Below, piece after piece: positions 26,143 to 36,600 of a stretch of DNA of 64,000 nt (its first letter is position 1; the number at the start of each line of letters is the position of its first letter). The position numbers and the translations under genes were made by a program. The notes beneath the pieces were generated by a model. It was not told the origin of the DNA. It saw only the letters and a program-made list of their open reading frames with translations, and made no database searches. Origin of the DNA: a virus; IMG/VR virus record IMGVR_UViG_3300008050_000027, positions 1-64,000 of that record; one strand, written 5' to 3'.

Positions 26143-26433
26143 TTAATCATGATTCATCCATCTATAATCGTCATACTCAGCGTCTTTGTTTCTTTTTTTC
26201 TGCTTTAACTTATCAATGTAATCAAGAATGTCTTTCAATGATACATCGATATTACTCATAGAATATGTACTATCGGCACGTTTGTAAAGAGTAAAATTTA
26301 CTCCCGCTTTTCTTAATTTTTTAAGTGCTTTATCTGCTTCTTTTTGTAAGTCTGCAGAAACAGTTTGTTGATACTCACAGTTGCAATATCTGCAGTCGCC
26401 GCCGCATCCACGGCATTCAATTCCACTCGTCAT
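26143..26433 (-). CDS. Small Cys-rich hypothetical protein
   Basis: The 96-residue product begins with CRGCGGDCRYCNC, a dense cysteine cluster that could bind zinc or an iron-sulfur centre, followed by a helical charged region (ADKALKKLRKAGVNF, YIDKLKQKKRNKD). GAGGGTTTAAT precedes the ATG. No family is recognised. It lies between the ligase and HD-domain genes. Confidence 0.55.
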   Translation of the reverse strand: MTSGIECRGCGGDCRYCNCEYQQTVSADLQKEADKALKKLRKAGVNFTLYKRADSTYSMSNIDVSLKDILDYIDKLKQKKRNKDAEYDDYRWMNHD

Positions 26434-26445
26434 ATTAAACCCTCT

Positions 26446-27078
26446 TTAAAAAATTGCCTTTGCTGGGCTCAATACTGATTCTCTCGATTTTTCGCATTGT
26501 GTGGCCCATCTATCAGCATAATGAACTAATAATGCAAGCCGAGGTTCCTTCATACCATATGGCTTATTTTCAGGTACATATTGACCATCATTTAATAAGA
26601 TTCCAAGATATTCTTCCTGTGTCAGCTTCACCCCAAATTGACTCATCGTCCACAATCCCAGCTGTGCATTTGGCATTGTATTACCTGGACCAGGAAGGTA
26701 CATCATTCCACGTTCACGATGCCAATCTGATTTTTGCTCGACGTAATAATCTTCGCCATCATTTATGCCGCCTACTTTGCCCCAGTCATGAAAAAGTGAA
26801 GAAACAAGAAGCGACTCTTTGTCAATTTTTGCACTAGCAGCAACAGCAAACTTGATAGTATATTCAGCAACTCGTAATGAGTGATCAATAAACCCACCCA
26901 CAAAAGCATTATGGAACTCTATTCTTGATGAAGCTGGAGCAACTGCTGCCCTTTCTCCCATTTTTTCCAACATAGCCATGATAGGCTCTGTTTTTGAGCC
27001 AAGTTCTTTACAGTACGACTCAAATGTATTCCAGTTTGATTCAATTTTTGCCATTACGGCATCGTTATTCGATTTCAT
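26446..27078 (-). CDS. HD-domain phosphohydrolase
   Basis: The 210-residue protein has the HD-superfamily metal motifs in order: FIDHSLRVAEY, SLFHDWGK and VHYADRWA. These enzymes hydrolyse nucleotides or cyclic nucleotides. Length equals one domain. The start overlaps the family A polymerase gene by four bases, so a role in nucleotide supply or in removing signalling nucleotides is plausible. Substrate unknown. Confidence 0.75.
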   Translation of the reverse strand: MKSNNDAVMAKIESNWNTFESYCKELGSKTEPIMAMLEKMGERAAVAPASSRIEFHNAFVGGFIDHSLRVAEYTIKFAVAASAKIDKESLLVSSLFHDWGKVGGINDGEDYYVEQKSDWHRERGMMYLPGPGNTMPNAQLGLWTMSQFGVKLTQEEYLGILLNDGQYVPENKPYGMKEPRLALLVHYADRWATQCEKSRESVLSPAKAIF

Positions 27079-28298
27079 TTAAACTTGTCATGATCAACAC
27101 AAAATTCTACGTCTAAATAACGAGTTTTTGTGCACTCATTTTTTATATTATTAATATAACTCATATAGTCAGGATGTACATCTAATATTAATGCATCATG
27201 AATTATGAATATAGGGTTAACTTTTAAGTTATTAGCCCTAATAAAATCTATCGACTTTAGAAACCCTAACGCTGCGGCAATGACGGCTGAAGATTGTAGA
27301 AAATAGTTTACTAGGACTCTGGGGTCATTCTTCTTGGGTATTATCTTTCGCCCAAAGAGGTTAGTTATGTAACCTACATCAGCTAACTGCTTCTTTAATT
27401 TATCTGCTAAGACCCTAATACCGAAGTATGATATTATGCCATGGTTTGCGTCAGACAACTCAGAACCCTTTAAGCCTGATATTTGTGATAGACGTTGCTC
27501 TTGCGCACCGTATAATACAGAGATTGTCATAACTTTTGCTACGTCTCTAGTAAACTTGTTATTAAATAATGCAGCATTTATGTCTGCATAAATATCATCT
27601 GGTATATCTCGACCTGCGGCAAAAAGTGCCAATCTAGGTTCAATAGATTTATAGTCTACAGATATTACTTCCCCACCCTCATATCGTGATTTTACTATCC
27701 CGCGGTGCCTTTTTGCCAATGTCAAAATCATTGGTCCTTCTTTAACAATTAGCCTGCCAGTTACCGTTGCTGTCTGGTCATATCTAACTTTGTTAGCAAA
27801 CCCAGATGAATTTGGCTTAAACGATGAAAGCGTCGTCTTTAAGGAACTATTCGTCTCAGCCTTTATGAGCGATGATAACCTATATACATCAATCGCCGCA
27901 TGTTCTAGTTCATCCAGACACTGCGTCGTGTCCAGGAATATATCTTTATAGTAGCCACATGTATCCGATTTTAAGAGCTTCTTGACATCATGTATTAATC
28001 GTACAATAAAACTATCAAAAGCATGTTTTGGTAAACATTGTCTCCAGCTTATCGTTTTTAGTGTTTCGTCGCTCTTTAATGATGACAACATAGCACCAAA
28101 AGCAGATGATGGGGTAATATCGATGCTTGTCCCAGACAACAATGCTAATTTAGCAATATCTAGTTGTGCTGCGGGATTGCCCAGTGTCCATGAATTTTGA
28201 GGAAAGTTGGGACTCCAAGTTACCTGGCTTGTTTGAGTGTTGAAAATGAGATGCTGGTTTTCTCCCAATATATGATTCGCTATGCAAATTAATACCAC
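27075..28298 (-). CDS. polA: Family A DNA polymerase lacking an exonuclease domain
   Basis: The 407-residue protein contains only the polymerase core. TATVTGRLIVKEGP precedes motif A (VISVDYKSIEPRLALFAAG), motif B reads RDVAKVMTISVLYGAQ and motif C IIHDALILDV. Typical Pol I or phage family A enzymes have a 3'-5' exonuclease domain upstream, which is missing. In motif B the position equal to E. coli Phe762 is Ile, and motif C has HDA in place of HDE, but the catalytic aspartates are kept. The GTG start at 28298 is inside a hairpin. It probably acts in gap filling with the flap nuclease. Confidence 0.85.
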   Translation of the reverse strand: MVLICIANHILGENQHLIFNTQTSQVTWSPNFPQNSWTLGNPAAQLDIAKLALLSGTSIDITPSSAFGAMLSSLKSDETLKTISWRQCLPKHAFDSFIVRLIHDVKKLLKSDTCGYYKDIFLDTTQCLDELEHAAIDVYRLSSLIKAETNSSLKTTLSSFKPNSSGFANKVRYDQTATVTGRLIVKEGPMILTLAKRHRGIVKSRYEGGEVISVDYKSIEPRLALFAAGRDIPDDIYADINAALFNNKFTRDVAKVMTISVLYGAQEQRLSQISGLKGSELSDANHGIISYFGIRVLADKLKKQLADVGYITNLFGRKIIPKKNDPRVLVNYFLQSSAVIAAALGFLKSIDFIRANNLKVNPIFIIHDALILDVHPDYMSYINNIKNECTKTRYLDVEFCVDHDKFK

Positions 28299-28328
28299 AT
28301 TATAATTATAACACGATTATAATGTGGT
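28294..28328 (-). promoter_or_regulatory. 13-bp hairpin enclosing the polA start codon
   Basis: ACCACATTATAAT (28294-28306) is perfectly complementary to 28316-28328, with a 9-base loop. On the minus-strand transcript the GTG start is in the 3' arm. No ribosome-binding site is visible. It lies 15 bases after the stop of the structural gene at 28344 and may separate the two modules. Confidence 0.6.
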
Positions 28329-28343
28329 TTGCAACCTAAATTA

Positions 28344-30052
28344 TCAAAATATTTCTGATAGTTGCAGTGCGGCAAAGATGGTTTCGGACCCAGCGGCGTC
28401 TGCATTAGCACATTGTAATGATAAAATGTCGGCTGTTCCATCAACTTGTGCTCCTGGATGAAACCTTGAATTAATATGTGGTGTTGCACCACTAACTTTC
28501 TCAGTAAAATATCCTTCAGCAAGAATGTGTTCTTCAGATCCTCTAGACCACCCAGTTCCTCTTGTCACATTATACTCTAATGAAGATTCAGAACCAGCAG
28601 ATACCCATGTTCCAGCACTTATGCCTGTTGGATTAAGAACAAGGACCCAGTGAATGTCGCCTTTCGATGGTGCTATAATGTCCATTTCTTTTAGCATCAT
28701 TTGAACTGTGTCAATATTTGCTGATTTAACTCTAACTGAGATCACTTCGCCATATGTACTTGTTACTGCGACGCCAGTCCTATTATTAGATATTGACGTT
28801 GATAGTCCTGTCGGGTTGAACCCACCCTCAGAAACAGCAGCAAGACAAATTGGCTCGAAAGTTCTAATAGCTCCTGGAGTTCCTGTTGCTTCAATTTCAT
28901 ATCTCATAACAAGATTCGGGTTCTTCATGTAAGCAACAGCTGTTAGATTACTATGATTAAATTCGTGTGATGTTAAAAGACTTCCGCCTAAATCAAATCC
29001 GCATCTGACTCGCCCAAGGCTTAACCACTGTAAATCAATCCAGGCAAGAAGATTCTTGTTATCAAAGTCCATTGTTATATTTGAAGGGTTCAATGAATTT
29101 ACACTTGTGTCAAATCCGTCCCTATTCCAAGCAGATTGTGCGACGACTGTATCAACTGGTACTCCAGATGTAGATGATCTAAGAACCCATGAAATTGTGG
29201 TACCTTGGCCTTGAAGGAAAATTCCGTCGTTATCATCAAAATAGCCTGTTCTCCATCTAACATTCGCATCAGTAACGGGTGATACAGGGGTAAAAAAGTT
29301 AAGCATCGAACGCCCAGGCTGATAGGTTATTCTCCCCCCCTTGTTTGCCTAACCATTTTGTCACCTGATCCAGTTACTGCTAACTTGCATGATGATCTAT
29401 CCGTGTCGTGGACCGACGTTGCATTGCCTGAGCCTGATTCAACGTATAATAAGGCCTCTTTTGTCCCTCTGATGGTCTTTGCATCAAGAAGCAATTCAGG
29501 ATTTGATACTCTTAACCTAGAGAAGGCGTCAATGTTAACGCTGTCACCAAAGCCGACACTTAAATCACCATCGAATGTTAAAGGAACATTTTGAAAATTA
29601 CCCTCTAAATTTTGGCCTGCAATAACTGCCCGAACGTTATCTACGTCTGTATTCCCATCGATTGTTTGGTTAAGCCTACTTGTAAGCCCTTTTGACTTAT
29701 TCGTATGGAACATTGTCTGCAGTCTAAAAGCAGTCTGTGGGGTTCCAGATGTATTTTCATATTTTGTTCTAAAATATTTTGTTGTTGGAATTAGTGAATG
29801 GGGTGCTGAACCTCCTATGTTGGTGCCATCAGTAATAGGTAAGACAATTCCGCCATCCCAATTAGTTCCGTCAGTCGATACTTCTAATGTTAATGTTCCA
29901 GTTGCTGCTGCCGGTTCCAGATGCAAAAAAGTTGTTATAAGACTGTATTGCGAAACATCCTCTGCTGTACCACTAAAAATTTGACTGGCCGATAGTATAG
30001 ATGTTGAACTGTTGTTTGTAGAGACGATCCCTCTAGAAATAAGGTGGCTCAT
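28344..30052 (-). CDS. Fibre/baseplate-like virion protein with -1 frame change
   Basis: Two consecutive frames encode one familiar phage protein. The first (from 30052, MSHLISRGIVSTNNSS) runs through SRLRVSNPELLLDAKTIRG to a stop after a G7 run. The second resumes in the -1 frame with RITYQPGRSMLNFFTPV and FDDNDGIF, and ends at 28344. Homologous phage proteins carry both parts in one chain. The zero-frame sequence G-GGG-GGA (29340-29334) is a correctly phased slippery heptamer, so programmed frameshifting could give a 569-residue fusion; an indel error is the alternative. The ATG at 30052 overlaps the upstream stop. Function: beta-rich virion surface or baseplate part. Confidence 0.65.
29334..29340 (-). 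other. Candidate -1 ribosomal slippery site
   Basis: The minus-strand codons are AGG GGG GGA GAA TAA, giving the heptamer G-GGG-GGA in the phase needed for simultaneous -1 slippage. Slippage yields GGG GGG AGA ATA ACC and continues in the open downstream frame. Confidence 0.45.
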
Positions 30053-30493
30053 ATAATGCTCCAATCATTTGCTGATGAACGAAATATGAAAGTCGCTGCA
30101 TCGTATTGTAGGTTTAATGCTTGTGTTGCTGCGCCGTCGATGGTATTACCGCTCCCGCTTACCGTAATAGCACCACTACCACCAACATTTTTGATAGTGA
30201 TCTGATTTCCAGACGCAGGAGAGCTTGGCAGATCTACGTTAAAATTTCCAGTCGACGCATCAGCAAAAATAATCTCTGATGCACTTGCTGTAAATGTTCC
30301 CGTGATTTCTTGTATTGTTGACGAAGAGCTAGCAACAATCCCAGTTAAACCAGAACCATCACCAGAGAATGTACCGGAGAATGTACCGGAGACACTAACG
30401 AATGATGACGGAACCCTGACGATAAGCTCGCTATATGTCGGATGTAGTTGGTGTACTTACGACGCCTCGAGAATCAATAATTGTTTTTGTCAA
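30049..30493 (-). CDS. Tail fibre-like protein, frame disrupted
   Basis: The frame from TTG at 30493 (TKTIIDSRGVVSTPTTSDI, with GGAG seven bases upstream) stops at about 30433, but the +1 frame continues as YSELIVRVPSSFVSVSGTF, then SGDGSGLTGIVASSSST, and ends SSANDWSII at 30049. The (GTFS) and GDGSGLTGI motifs are common in phage fibre proteins. Removing one base near 30436 joins both parts (about 147 residues). Upstream of the break the second frame has no start codon, which supports a single disrupted gene. Its stop overlaps the next ATG (ATGA). Confidence 0.55.
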
Positions 30494-30617
30494 GTAACTT
30501 CTCCATCATTCTATAAATGTGACAGCTCAAACTGACAAATATAAGTATACTGAGTATACTGAGTAATGCCTATTATCTCTGCCTTTATTGCTCGATAATA
30601 TAGAACCAAGCGTAATA

Positions 30618-33332
30618 TCACCCTTTTTCTAACTTTGCCAATTCTTGTAGCGCAGCGCCGACAGAGTTGGCAAGACTTTCATAGCTACCATAGGCATCAA
30701 GGGGTACTAGCTCCATCTGTGTTTCAAATGTACCAGGAGCGATTTCATGAACTAATTTGTTTACGCCATATAAATTGTCGATAGTTGTACCTGTTTGAAA
30801 ATCAACAAAAAACTGTTGCATGTATTGTATTAAAGGACAGCCAAGTGTTGTGACAGACGCTCTTGAAGGCAAAGTCCTAAGAGGCAAATTGCCCGCCGAC
30901 AAACCTGTGGGACTAAGTGGACCCGAATCGCCTGCCCTCAACATGTGGACAGTTGATAGAACAGGTTCCTGTATAGTAGAAAAGTTAGCAGTCTTTATGC
31001 CTGTGCTGTTAGTTCCGTAAACGATCGTAGGGATATTACTGCTAATAAATTTCTTAAGTTCAGTAATGCCGCCTGCTATCTTATAAACATGCTTTTGTGA
31101 GCCAGCTTGATCATCATCTATAATTTCAAGTAAATTTTTACTTTTAGCAGCAGCTAAAAACTTATTATACGCTGCCTTGTGACCACTTGCATCTTGTTGT
31201 GCAAGATTTCCGAGTGTTCGTAAATCTTCTTCTCTTGACGCAAGCATTATTTGCCCTAGAGACTCATAAGGTGTTGCTACTCTATCAATAAAGTGGATTT
31301 TAAGTATTGTACTTTCTTTTTCGGCTGCATCCGATAACCCATCAGTAACATTACCCCCAGGAACGGTTTCTATAATAATATCAAGCATTGGCATTTTAAA
31401 GATGCCATCTTGGACGCCTGATTTTTTTAATCTAAAATTTAACCTATCTTGAAGTTGCGTTTCGGCGAGATTCGTGTTAGTTACTGTTCTCTGACCTGAC
31501 GCATCTATAGTGTTATTATATAAACCCTTTAAACCATAGCTGAATGACGTCATGTCATCAATAAAGTTGTTTGCGATGAATTGAACAAAGTCTCGCAGTG
31601 GTATTTGAACCCCACGGCGTGCGACTGCGATTGCCTTAAACGCCTTCCGCAATTCTGGCATAGAAATGACGAACTCTGATATGTTGAGTTGAGAAGCAGC
31701 ACCAGCTTTAGCATTAAATGGGTAAAATATAAGTTGGACGTCTTTATATTTTCCTTGAGATGCCAAAGGAACACCTACAAACATAGACATTAACCTACCA
31801 AATGAAACATATCCATTCTGTGGCACAGGCTTTTGAATATTCAAGGCATTTAGTTTTTCACGTGCTTTTGTTAAAAATGGATCTGTTTTTTCATCAGAAG
31901 TTGATAAAAGCTTTAATCTCTCAGTAACGACATCAACAACTTTCTGCCGGAAATCTTTTGCTTTACCAGAATTTCCTCGCGGGCCGAACAAATCTTGCAA
32001 ATTATCACGCAACTCTTTTATATCAACGCTTTTTACGTTTTTTGAACCCTTCAGGTATGTTCGAAGCTGCTTTCTTTGCTCTTTTGTTAGCGTTAATGCT
32101 GAATCTACGTCCTCAGCCGTCGAAAATAGCTGTTGCTCACCACGAATCTCTTTAAATCCTGCTGGTCGTTCTTGCCCCAGCTTCAATCTAACGTCAGCAA
32201 TCTTTTTTTGTAATTCTCTTACTGCACGAGCTGCTTCTATATGCTTGCCTCCGTCGGCGAGCCTTACAACACGTAAATCCGAAGCTCCTTTCGTAAATAA
32301 TTTCAGTTTAATTTTAACTTCACCACTCTCTGTAAAGCTAAATGATGAATTTACGATGCCATACTTCTGTTTTGATCTCATCGAATTAATTAAATCACCA
32401 AAAACATTTTCTCCCGTCACATCAGGATGACTCCACCCATACTCGATTAATAACTCAGTATTACTGTACAGATCAGGCTTAATGAATTCTGCAATCTCAG
32501 TCAATCTTGATCTATCATGCAGTGTTATATCAAGATTGGCAGATCTATACGCAAAAAATCCAACCTGGGGTGTCACATCAATAGTAAGTTTCTCTATCGA
32601 CATGAATGGCCTGAATTTATCTATAACTGGTGACGCCCTGTCAGTGTCAAAAGAAACGTCTGGGTTTACAAGCATTTGTGGTGCAGTAAATAACTCCATG
32701 CCTGACGTCGTTGTCACTTCTTCGCTGCCAGCAGATGCGCCACGTAAGCCTAAAACCAACCGCTTGTCAGTATTCGTAACACTTGCTGCGCCTTCTAGAA
32801 ATTTTACCAATGATAATGCTTGGACGTTGTTATTTTTTGATATCGGAGGTCTATTAGACTGCACCTCAATAGATAAAAGTGGCACACATCTACTAATTTC
32901 GATAGATGGAATAGAATTTAAGAATAACGACACCGCATTAACGTCACGACCTGCTGGGGTTATCTGGATGTCATTTAGCTGGACTAGTGATAATCTTTCT
33001 GAGTTGTCTGCGCCTACTATATTTGACATCACATTTTGTGAGTCCAATGAATTGCCATCGACGTAAACAGACAGCAACTCTTCTATTCTTTTTTTAGTAG
33101 CAGGAGATTTTGACGAAAAGGATTCAAGCTCCTTTAAAATCTGCGTTGATGTTAAAGAGCCCTCAGCAACAGATATGACAAGAGATGCAATTTTACCTTC
33201 AGGCGTCGTATTAACTGATGAGTCGGGTTTCACGGAGGGTGTAAGTGCATGTAATACAACATCCTCGCGTGTAGAAATATCAAAATACTTCTCTAAACCC
33301 TTTACGGCACGTTGCAATTTCTCATTGGGCAT
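30618..33332 (-). CDS. Large virion structural protein, probably baseplate
   Basis: The 904-residue protein contains LDITLHDRSRLTEIAEFI and NTELLIEYGWSHPD, a pair I associate with large structural proteins of jumbo and marine myoviruses. No signal or membrane segment is visible. It follows the LysM-like gene with a TAATG overlap and belongs to the run of tail genes from the tape measure on. Baseplate location is inferred from gene order. Confidence 0.6.
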   Translation of the reverse strand: MPNEKLQRAVKGLEKYFDISTREDVVLHALTPSVKPDSSVNTTPEGKIASLVISVAEGSLTSTQILKELESFSSKSPATKKRIEELLSVYVDGNSLDSQNVMSNIVGADNSERLSLVQLNDIQITPAGRDVNAVSLFLNSIPSIEISRCVPLLSIEVQSNRPPISKNNNVQALSLVKFLEGAASVTNTDKRLVLGLRGASAGSEEVTTTSGMELFTAPQMLVNPDVSFDTDRASPVIDKFRPFMSIEKLTIDVTPQVGFFAYRSANLDITLHDRSRLTEIAEFIKPDLYSNTELLIEYGWSHPDVTGENVFGDLINSMRSKQKYGIVNSSFSFTESGEVKIKLKLFTKGASDLRVVRLADGGKHIEAARAVRELQKKIADVRLKLGQERPAGFKEIRGEQQLFSTAEDVDSALTLTKEQRKQLRTYLKGSKNVKSVDIKELRDNLQDLFGPRGNSGKAKDFRQKVVDVVTERLKLLSTSDEKTDPFLTKAREKLNALNIQKPVPQNGYVSFGRLMSMFVGVPLASQGKYKDVQLIFYPFNAKAGAASQLNISEFVISMPELRKAFKAIAVARRGVQIPLRDFVQFIANNFIDDMTSFSYGLKGLYNNTIDASGQRTVTNTNLAETQLQDRLNFRLKKSGVQDGIFKMPMLDIIIETVPGGNVTDGLSDAAEKESTILKIHFIDRVATPYESLGQIMLASREEDLRTLGNLAQQDASGHKAAYNKFLAAAKSKNLLEIIDDDQAGSQKHVYKIAGGITELKKFISSNIPTIVYGTNSTGIKTANFSTIQEPVLSTVHMLRAGDSGPLSPTGLSAGNLPLRTLPSRASVTTLGCPLIQYMQQFFVDFQTGTTIDNLYGVNKLVHEIAPGTFETQMELVPLDAYGSYESLANSVGAALQELAKLEKG

Positions 33333-33628
33333 TACCCTACGATCTCCTTAATCTGCCCTAAGTCTGTTGGGATTACTATTCTTGTCCCGGGTGGGACTTG
33401 TAGGCCCCACCCTATTCCTGATGCTGCAGCTATTATCCACCAGCTCTGTGAATCGCCATAATATATACCTGCTAAAACATCCAATCTTTCATTTCCCTGA
33501 AGTGTTCTGACTGTGGTTTCAAGTTGTCCCGCGTCCACCGCACTTTTAATGATACGGCTTGCGCTTGAAGTCCCTTGTTGCAAACCACCAGCAATAACTG
33601 GTGCTCTAGAATATCTGCGTATTGCCAT
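33332..33628 (-). CDS. LysM-like baseplate protein (gp53-type)
   Basis: The 98-residue protein has the layout of tail LysM/gp53-like baseplate proteins: RTLQGNERLDVLAGIYYGD, SWWIIAAASGI and PPGTRIVIPTD. These small proteins hold baseplate parts together or bind peptidoglycan. It overlaps its neighbours by one base on each side, so the three structural genes are translated together. Confidence 0.7.
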   Translation of the reverse strand: MAIRRYSRAPVIAGGLQQGTSSASRIIKSAVDAGQLETTVRTLQGNERLDVLAGIYYGDSQSWWIIAAASGIGWGLQVPPGTRIVIPTDLGQIKEIVG

Positions 33629-36600
33629 TAAAACCCTCTCTTTTTATTAGACTTGTTAACTTCTAAATGTGCCTTGCTATATTCACTATCACTTGCATCG
33701 TCGTCGAATGGATCACCTGCAACGGGTTTCGCAATCTTTCCAACTGGATAAATTGGTGCTCTATTAAACCCAGCATCATCAAGTCCAGGAGTGATATCAT
33801 GAATTGGGTGAAAGGCCATCGTTATCTGTGCCCACTGCGGAGCCCTTCTCCCAAGTGTAGTTTCCCACCTTGGCGTTTTCCAGTCTACACGCATTGATTT
33901 TATCACACCCGCTAGGCCACGTCCTGCGACCGACTCAAATGATCTAACAATAGAGTTATTTTTAGCCGTGAAGAAGTCTTCAACTGCTTGTGATTCGGGT
34001 GTTGGTTGGGCGCTATTTGCGGATTCTGCATCTGCAATTTGCGCATTTAGATAAGGTATATTCGGTTCTAGTGAACTATGATCAATGAGATAAGGTCCAG
34101 ATGATACACCTTCAGCCGGCTGCTCTAATGTAAACTCGTATGTTGTAATTTGCTTATTCGAGTGAGGATGTGAAGTTAGAGTTCTGCCTGTAATATTAAC
34201 ATTAAGTGGATTTGTTGTATCCCGTAGTGCTTGTTCACCAGCAATCTTAAGCTTTAAAACTCCTTTTACAGGTTTTAAGATTGCTTTATCACCTATAAAA
34301 TAGCCAGCTGATTCAGGGTCTTGGACACTCGATGGATTTGCAATCTGTCTTTTAATTGCATCACCAATTTTTTGTAAATTCGCTGCAAACTCTTCCTCTT
34401 GACTTTCCTCGATAACGGATTCTGAGCCATCAAGACTAAAATCTGATGTCCCCAAGCCAAAAAGCCTTGCTAAAGCAAACTTCGAATAATTTGATCTAAA
34501 TAAATCTCCGAGCCTTAAACGAATCATAGGTGATGAGGTCATAACTTGGGAGAAGGGCTGGATAAATGTGTCACTACCAGCTTCTAACTTCTTGCCCTTC
34601 GACCATTGTGGATACAGCAACGTCACAAGCTTATTTATTTTCCACCACATTATGTCAAAATCTTCTTCGTTCGTTGATACAACCCAAAATGATAAATCAA
34701 TAGCTCTTTTGGTGCTTTTATATACCATTATAGGATCCACTCTGCCAGCAAACTGCCCATCATTGTATGCTGCATCATAATTATCACTTACTGATGAGAG
34801 GAATGCATGGAATGATGTTATCTCGTTTGTTCTAAGATCATGGAAGTAGAAAGGAACGTATTCCGCCTCGAGCTTGTCTTCAATCTTTTTTGCATTTTCC
34901 GAACTTATTCTTTTGGTCGCTACTTCAATTTTTGCAGATGATAATGAAGCAAGTGCGGACGTAGCATTTACAGTGGGCGATGACAACAAGCTTGATGCTT
35001 TTATCACACTTGCAGGTAGTAAATAGCTTGATAAAGTTGAGGACGTGCGCCAAGCTAATTGCGTCGCTCCATCTTTAGCGCGACTCTTCATTATATGCGT
35101 CGCAGTATTATCAGTCAATCTATCTATTGTAGAAATTTTCCCAGAATCAGGAAGGTTTGTAGGGTTACCTAATTGCCCAATTGCATCTGGTGTTAGAAAG
35201 CCCTGATTCTCTAACTCTATTATTCCATCACCAAGACCAGCAAGAACATTTAAGAATGCAATAATCTTTGAAGATGATATAACATCCACCATCCCTAGTA
35301 ACGCCTGGACACCTGAAAGTGGTGTTGTTGAACCGGAAACAGCGTCTACTAGTCCAGAAATGATGCGTGATGTAGATCTGATTATCGAGCGTACCAATAC
35401 AGCATAGTAGCCAGGTGATTTTATGACTTTAACAAAACTGGTTCCATCAAACTCAAAGAATACGTCAATACCACGATTTACCGCAGTTAAATAATCATAC
35501 TTCGTGGTTGCAATCCCGAAGCTACTTCTATCTACTAAACCACCTCGTGCATTTGCTCTTGCAGATGAGGCGCCCATTGGACGGATGTCACGCTCTGCGT
35601 TTGGAATTGACTTATCATTAATAGGGTCAGGAGAAAATACTAAATTAATTAATGATAGAAACCCTTCAACTGCGAGCTTAGCAGCGATTACCAACGCAGC
35701 GCCTAATATTATCATGCCCACGGGTGCGAATCCGCCGAATGGTTCTAGGAATGTGTTTAGATTGCCATATGACCCGCCTATAACAGAACCAGCTTCGTCG
35801 AATACAAGATCACTCTCCAATCCAGCTCCGCCTGGAGGTGCTCCTTGCGCCTCAGTTAAATCACTGGCCCATAAAGATTTTTGATCTAGTTTTGTTACTG
35901 CTAACTGTGCTTCCCCCGGGATAATCGCAGCAGTGCTGATGCCTATGTCTGTCGGATCACCATCCCTACCTATAAATTCGCCGGTCGAGCGTAGCATCAA
36001 TGCAAGGCCAATTTTTTTCATTTGTTCATATGAAACATTTCCTGCTCCATTATCGTATGAACCAAGCCTAGCTTGTGATTTGCCGATAGATCTTGTATCT
36101 ATCGATTTAGTAGATGATGAAATTGAACCAGCTTGAACAAATGGCGTTTCGCCCGACGGGTTGAATCTATTTTTCTTTAATACGGCTGAGAGCTTTCTTT
36201 GTATCGAGCCAGCTTCTGATGGCGTTTTCTTGGTGGCAAATCCATCACCATGGTTCACTGCGGTGCCATCCTCATTTATAGATCTGCCCCCTGGGTTTCC
36301 GATGATGTCACGCAACATATCATGCAGACCCTTTTCAGGGTCTGTGATTGCTGCTATATCTTCGCTTGTAAATGTTTGACCGAGAATTCCCAGGCTCGAT
36401 AAAAATTCAAGTGATGCAAAAATGTCATTGTTGCTTGTTGATAGCGGCGCGGGTGTTCCATCTTCGTTTCTTATTGACGTTACATTGGCCTCACCAGAAA
36501 CCGTATATGCATTCCCATCCCTCTGATCAGATGTGATTGAGGAGATGTATTCTGACATCTCCTCAATTGACATCGGCGCCGGAGATTGTGCAGGTACAAT

